From assembly GCF_022829465.1 (NCBI RefSeq), contig NZ_JAKSXZ010000085.1, positions 1-64,000 on the forward strand: DNA of 64,000 bases. Reading direction: 5' to 3'. Positions 60,526 through 64,000 of the stretch are shown in pieces. Position 1 is the stretch's first letter; each line of letters opens with the position of its first letter. The notes beneath the pieces are model-generated. The model did no database searches. It saw only the letters and a list, made by a program, of their open reading frames with translations, and had not been told where the DNA came from. Origin of the DNA: Methylobacterium sp. J-067 (lineage in GTDB: Bacteria; Pseudomonadota; Alphaproteobacteria; Rhizobiales; Beijerinckiaceae). The position numbers and the translations under genes were made by a program.

Positions 60526-61309
60526 TCCCACCGTCCCGATCCTCGACATGCGCGCGGTCGGCAAGACCTACCGGGCCAACGGGCGCACCACCGAGGCCCT
60601 GCGCGAGGCGAACCTCACCGTCTCGCGGGGCGAGTTCGTCTGCCTGCTCGGCGCCTCCGGCTGCGGGAAGTCGACCCTGCTGCGCGTCGCCGCCGGTTTC
60701 GAGGCGCCCACCTCTGGGCAGGCGCTGATGTGGGGCAAGCCCATCCCCGGCCCCGGACCGAGCCGGGGGATGGTGTTCCAGGATTACGGCCTGTTCCCCT
60801 GGCTCACCGTGCGCGACAACATCGGGTTCGGCCCGAAATCGCGCAAGCGACCCGCCGCCGAGGTGCGGGACATCGCCGAGCGCTACATCTCCCTCGTCGG
60901 CCTTCAGGCCTTCGCGGACGCCTATCCGCACCAGCTTTCCGGGGGCATGAAACAGCGCGTCGCCATCGCCCGCGTGCTGGCCAACGAGGCCGAGGTGGTG
61001 CTGATGGACGAGCCCTTCGGGGCGCTGGACGCCATGACCCGCGAGCGGCTTCAGGACGAATTGCTCGAACTCTGGTCGCGGACGGGGCTGACGATCCTGT
61101 TCGTCACGCACGCCATCGAGGAGGCGATCTTCCTCGCCGACCGCATCGTCATGATGTCCCCCGGCCCCGGCCGGATCGAGACCGTGCACGAGGTCGACCT
61201 GCCGCGCCGCCGGGACGTGTCGAGCCCGGCATTCAACGACCTGCGCCGGATGCTCGCCGCGCAGCTCCACAGCCACCACGCCCCGCGCACCGCGACGGTC
61301 GCCGCCTGA
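60518..61309 (+). CDS. NitT/TauT-type ABC transporter ATPase
   Basis: A 263-residue ATPase. Walker A GASGCGKST, Q-loop FQDYGLFPWLTV, signature LSGGMKQRVAI, Walker B VVLMDEPFGALD and switch histidine in TILFVTHAIEEAIFLADR. It powers the importer encoded immediately upstream. Its stop codon shares one base with the start of the allophanate hydrolase gene. Confidence 0.93.
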   Translation: MADPTVPILDMRAVGKTYRANGRTTEALREANLTVSRGEFVCLLGASGCGKSTLLRVAAGFEAPTSGQALMWGKPIPGPGPSRGMVFQDYGLFPWLTVRDNIGFGPKSRKRPAAEVRDIAERYISLVGLQAFADAYPHQLSGGMKQRVAIARVLANEAEVVLMDEPFGALDAMTRERLQDELLELWSRTGLTILFVTHAIEEAIFLADRIVMMSPGPGRIETVHEVDLPRRRDVSSPAFNDLRRMLAAQLHSHHAPRTATVAA

Positions 61310-63120
61310 TGGATTTCCCGTTGCCTCCCTTCCCGACCATCCCGTCCCTGCACGCGGCCTATGAAGGGGGGCTCGACCCCCGCGCCGTGGTGACCGCTGC
61401 CTACCGCCGATTGGCGGAGATCGACGATCCCGGCATCTTCCTCGCGCTGGTGCCGGAGGAAGAGGCCCTGGCCGCCGCCGAGGCGCTGGGCGCCTTCGAC
61501 CCGCAGGCCAAGCCGCTCTGGGGCGTGCCCTTCGCGGTGAAGGACAACATCGACGTGGCGGGCCTGCCGACCACCGCCGCCTGCCCGGACTTCGCCTTCA
61601 CCCCCACCGAGACCGCGCCCGCCGTAGCGCGGCTCCTCGCGGCGGGGGCGATCCTGATCGGCAAGACCAACCTCGACCAGTTCGCCACCGGCCTCGTCGG
61701 GGTGCGCACGCCCTATCCCGTCCCGCGCAACGCCATCGACCCGGCCTACGTGCCGGGGGGATCGAGCAGCGGCTCGGCCGTGGCGGTCTCGCACGGGATC
61801 GTCGCCTTCGCGCTCGGCACCGACACGGCGGGCTCCGGCCGGGTGCCGGCGGGGCTCAACAACGTGGTCGGGCTGAAGCCCTCCCTCGGCGCCGTCTCGA
61901 GCCGGGGGATGCTGCCCGCCTGCCGCACCCTCGACACGCTCTCCGTCTTCGCCGGCACGGTCGCCGATGCCGACGCCGCCTTCCGCGTCATGGCCGGGTT
62001 CGACCCCGCCGACCCGTGGTCGCGTCCACTGCCGGTGGCGCCCGTCCCTGCCGGCCTGCCGCCGGGCCTGCGCCTCGGCGTGCCCGACGCCGCCGGCCTG
62101 CGCTTCGGCGGCGATCCGCTCTCCGAGACCGCCTTCGCCGCGACGCTGGCCGACCTCGAAGGCATCGCCGGCCAGGCCGCCCCCGTCGATGTCGCGCCGA
62201 TGTTCGCCGTGGCGGGCCTGCTCTACGACGGCCCGTGGGTCGCCGAGCGCTACGCCGCGATCCGCGACGTGATGGAGTCGCGGCCGGAGATCCTGCACGC
62301 GACGACGCGGGCGGTGATCGGCTCGGCGATCCGCCACGCGGCGGCCGACGCCTTCGCGGGCCTCTACCGCCTCACCGACTTGCGCCGGGCCGCCGACGCG
62401 GTCTGGTCGCGGGTCGATGTCCTGTGCGTGCCGACCTATCCGCGCCCGCAGACCCGTGCCGCCCTGGAGGCGGATCCGATCGGGCCGAACAGCGAGCTCG
62501 GCACCTACACCAACTTCGTGAACCTGCTCGACTGGTGCGCCCTCGCCGTGCCGGGCCGCGCCCGTGACGACGGATTCCCCGCCGGCATCACCCTCATCGG
62601 CCCCCGGGGGGCGGACGGGTTGCTGGCCGCCCTCGGCGCGCGGCTGCACGCGGCTTCGGCCGAGCGGATCGGCGCGAGCCGCGCGCCGGTGCCGCCCGTC
62701 CAGGACGGGCCGGCGCGGGCGCTGCCCGGCGAGATCGAACTCGTCGTGGTGGGCGCGCATCTCTCCGGCCTGCCCCTCAACCACGAGCTGACCGGGCGCG
62801 GCGCCCGCTTCCTCCGCGCGGCGGAGACCGCGCCGGAGTACCGCCTCCATGCCCTGCCCGGCGGCCCGCCGAAGCGGCCCGGCCTCGTGCGGGTGGGGGA
62901 GGGCGGCGGCGCCATCGCGACGGAGGTCTGGGCGCTCCCGCCCGCCGCCTTCGGGGAGTTCGTCGCCGGCATCCCGGCGCCCCTGGGGATCGGCACCGTG
63001 CGCCTCGCCGACGGCACCGCGCCGAAGGGCTTCCTGTGCGAGGCGGCGGGGCTCGTTGGCGCCACCGACATCACTGGGTTCGGCGGCTGGCGCCGCTACA
63101 TGGAGAAGGCCGCCGCCTGA
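61309..63120 (+). CDS. atzF: Allophanate hydrolase
   Basis: A 603-residue two-domain enzyme that turns allophanate into two ammonia and carbon dioxide. The N-terminal amidase-signature domain carries Lys78 (FAVKDN), Ser152 (YVPGGSSSGSA) and Ser176 (DTAGSGRVPAG), with the same spacing as the Lys-Ser-Ser triad of Pseudomonas AtzF. The C-terminal domain (~480-603), with VVVGAHLSGLPLNHELTGRG and GFLCEAAGLVGATDITGFGG, matches the extra domain that assists decarboxylation. Co-translated with the NitT-type importer. It would finish both the BiuH and AtzGEH routes. No urea carboxylase is present. Confidence 0.93.
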   Translation: MDFPLPPFPTIPSLHAAYEGGLDPRAVVTAAYRRLAEIDDPGIFLALVPEEEALAAAEALGAFDPQAKPLWGVPFAVKDNIDVAGLPTTAACPDFAFTPTETAPAVARLLAAGAILIGKTNLDQFATGLVGVRTPYPVPRNAIDPAYVPGGSSSGSAVAVSHGIVAFALGTDTAGSGRVPAGLNNVVGLKPSLGAVSSRGMLPACRTLDTLSVFAGTVADADAAFRVMAGFDPADPWSRPLPVAPVPAGLPPGLRLGVPDAAGLRFGGDPLSETAFAATLADLEGIAGQAAPVDVAPMFAVAGLLYDGPWVAERYAAIRDVMESRPEILHATTRAVIGSAIRHAAADAFAGLYRLTDLRRAADAVWSRVDVLCVPTYPRPQTRAALEADPIGPNSELGTYTNFVNLLDWCALAVPGRARDDGFPAGITLIGPRGADGLLAALGARLHAASAERIGASRAPVPPVQDGPARALPGEIELVVVGAHLSGLPLNHELTGRGARFLRAAETAPEYRLHALPGGPPKRPGLVRVGEGGGAIATEVWALPPAAFGEFVAGIPAPLGIGTVRLADGTAPKGFLCEAAGLVGATDITGFGGWRRYMEKAAA

Positions 63121-63134
63121 GCCCGCGAGACCCG

Positions 63135-64000
63135 ATGACCGCCTTCCTCCTCGACGACCCGACGCCCCGCGACCCCCGCCTCGACTGGCCGAGCCTCGAC
63201 CAGAAGGCTCGGGACGCGAGCTACGACAACACCAACGCGGTGGCCGACAGCGCCGAACGGATCGCGACCCGCAACGCCGCCGCCGCGCGCTACCGGGCCG
63301 CGCATCCGGCCGGTCTCGACATCCCCTACGCGGCAGGGGAGCGCACCGGCTTCGACCTGTTCCCCGTCGCGGATGCGCAGGCGCCCTGCTTCGTCTTCGT
63401 CCATGGCGGCTACTGGCAGCGCAACGCCCGCGCCGATTTCGCCGGCCTCGCGGCGGGGCTGAACGCCGCCGGCTGGGCGGTGGCCATGCCGGGCTACACC
63501 CTGGCCCCGGAGGCCAGCCTTGCCGACATCGCCGCCGAGATCGGGACGTCCCTCGACTGGCTCGCGGGGGAGGGGAAGGCCCATGGGATCGGCGGGCCGA
63601 TCATCCTCTCCGGCTGGTCGGCGGGGGGCCATCTCGCCGCCCTGCATCTCGGGCACCGCGCCGTGGTGGCGGCGCTCGCCATCTCCGGCGTCTACGACCT
63701 TGCCCCGATCCGCGACACCTACCTGAACGAGAAGCTGTCCCTCACGGACGAGGAGATCGCGACGCTCTCGCCCCTGCGCCTGCCGGTGACGGACAAGCCG
63801 ATGACGCTCGCCTACGGCAGCCGCGAATTGCCGGCCCTCGTCCATGACGCGCGCCGCTTCCACGCCCTGCGCGCCGCCGCCCACGTGCCGGGCGCGCTCC
63901 TTCCGGTGCCGGGCGCCGACCACTTCTCCATCCTCGATGGGTTTACGGGGCCCGACGGACTGTTCGTCCGCGCCGCACGGGAGCTTCTCGACACGATTCC
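63135..64000 (+). CDS. Alpha/beta hydrolase, kynurenine formamidase-like (partial)
   Basis: The first 288 codons are visible; the frame is open at the window edge. The oxyanion motif HGGYW (90-94), nucleophile Ser162 in GWSAGG and His263 in GADHFSIL give an alpha/beta-hydrolase triad; the acid is probably near residue 231. The layout resembles arylformamidases and related N-formyl or ester hydrolases. It starts 15 bp after allophanate hydrolase and looks like part of the same operon, suggesting it acts on an N-acyl or N-carbamoyl compound entering the pathway. Its substrate is not known. Confidence 0.8.
   Translation, partial: MTAFLLDDPTPRDPRLDWPSLDQKARDASYDNTNAVADSAERIATRNAAAARYRAAHPAGLDIPYAAGERTGFDLFPVADAQAPCFVFVHGGYWQRNARADFAGLAAGLNAAGWAVAMPGYTLAPEASLADIAAEIGTSLDWLAGEGKAHGIGGPIILSGWSAGGHLAALHLGHRAVVAALAISGVYDLAPIRDTYLNEKLSLTDEEIATLSPLRLPVTDKPMTLAYGSRELPALVHDARRFHALRAAAHVPGALLPVPGADHFSILDGFTGPDGLFVRAARELLDTI

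Noticed and set aside
1..64000. CRISPR arrays, insertion sequences, integrases, tRNA or rRNA genes
   Set aside because: No regularly spaced repeats, transposase or integrase motifs, or RNA-gene signatures were seen on either strand; subtle tRNAs could be missed without a covariance search.

Overview
The window is about 70 % G+C, densely packed, with many 1-8 bp start/stop overlaps. Its content (SUV3-like helicase, bicupin ureidoglycine aminohydrolase, BMP-type nucleoside transporters, biuret amidohydrolase, alphaproteobacterial metal efflux) fits a Hyphomicrobiales chromosome, most likely Methylobacteriaceae. That placement is an inference from gene content and composition. I see no rRNA, tRNA, insertion sequence, integrase, phage gene or CRISPR array.

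Layout. 0-3.5 kb: chemoreceptor tail, SUV3-like helicase, sulfite oxidase-family enzyme. 3.9-9.6 kb: an RND multidrug efflux pair, a TetR regulator and an SDR oxidoreductase; an 18-bp operator-like sequence recurs in front of the pump and the SDR. 9.7-12.6 kb: a DUF3095 protein with features of a class III nucleotide cyclase, translationally coupled to a cyclic-nucleotide-binding patatin phospholipase; this is the best candidate for an undescribed signalling module. 12.7-15.7 kb: a three-component cytochrome P450 operon. 15.6-21.0 kb (minus strand): CusA/CusB copper-silver efflux with two small periplasmic proteins. 21-24.7 kb: MFS transporter, YiaA-like protein, TetR with two palindromic sites, ureidoglycine aminohydrolase. 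24.7-34.3 kb: M20 amidohydrolase, a complete peptide/opine-type ABC importer and an exported beta-propeller/amidohydrolase pair. 34.3-38 kb (minus): siderophore operon (MFS importer, FhuF reductase, ABC exporter-type protein).

38.4 kb to the end is a nitrogen-scavenging island. It holds guanine deaminase, a Tsx-like outer-membrane channel with a complete nucleoside ABC importer, an NCS2 purine permease, and a second BMP-type ABC importer whose operon also encodes formamidase and biuret amidohydrolase. These are followed by atzG-atzE-atzH, a Tat-exported acetamidase/formamidase, a LysR regulator, a NitT/TauT-type importer, allophanate hydrolase and an alpha/beta hydrolase cut by the window edge. 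Together they predict uptake of purines, nucleosides, biuret-like ureides and simple amides and their hydrolysis to ammonia. Cyanuric acid hydrolase (AtzD), the usual entry enzyme for AtzGEH, is not present.

Five sequences with exact sigma-54 (GG-N10-GC) geometry lie in front of genes or operons between 26.2 and 56.3 kb (26225, 40036, 46048, 48758, 56205). This suggests RpoN/NtrC control of the nitrogen genes. All functional calls are from reading the sequence; no database search was run.
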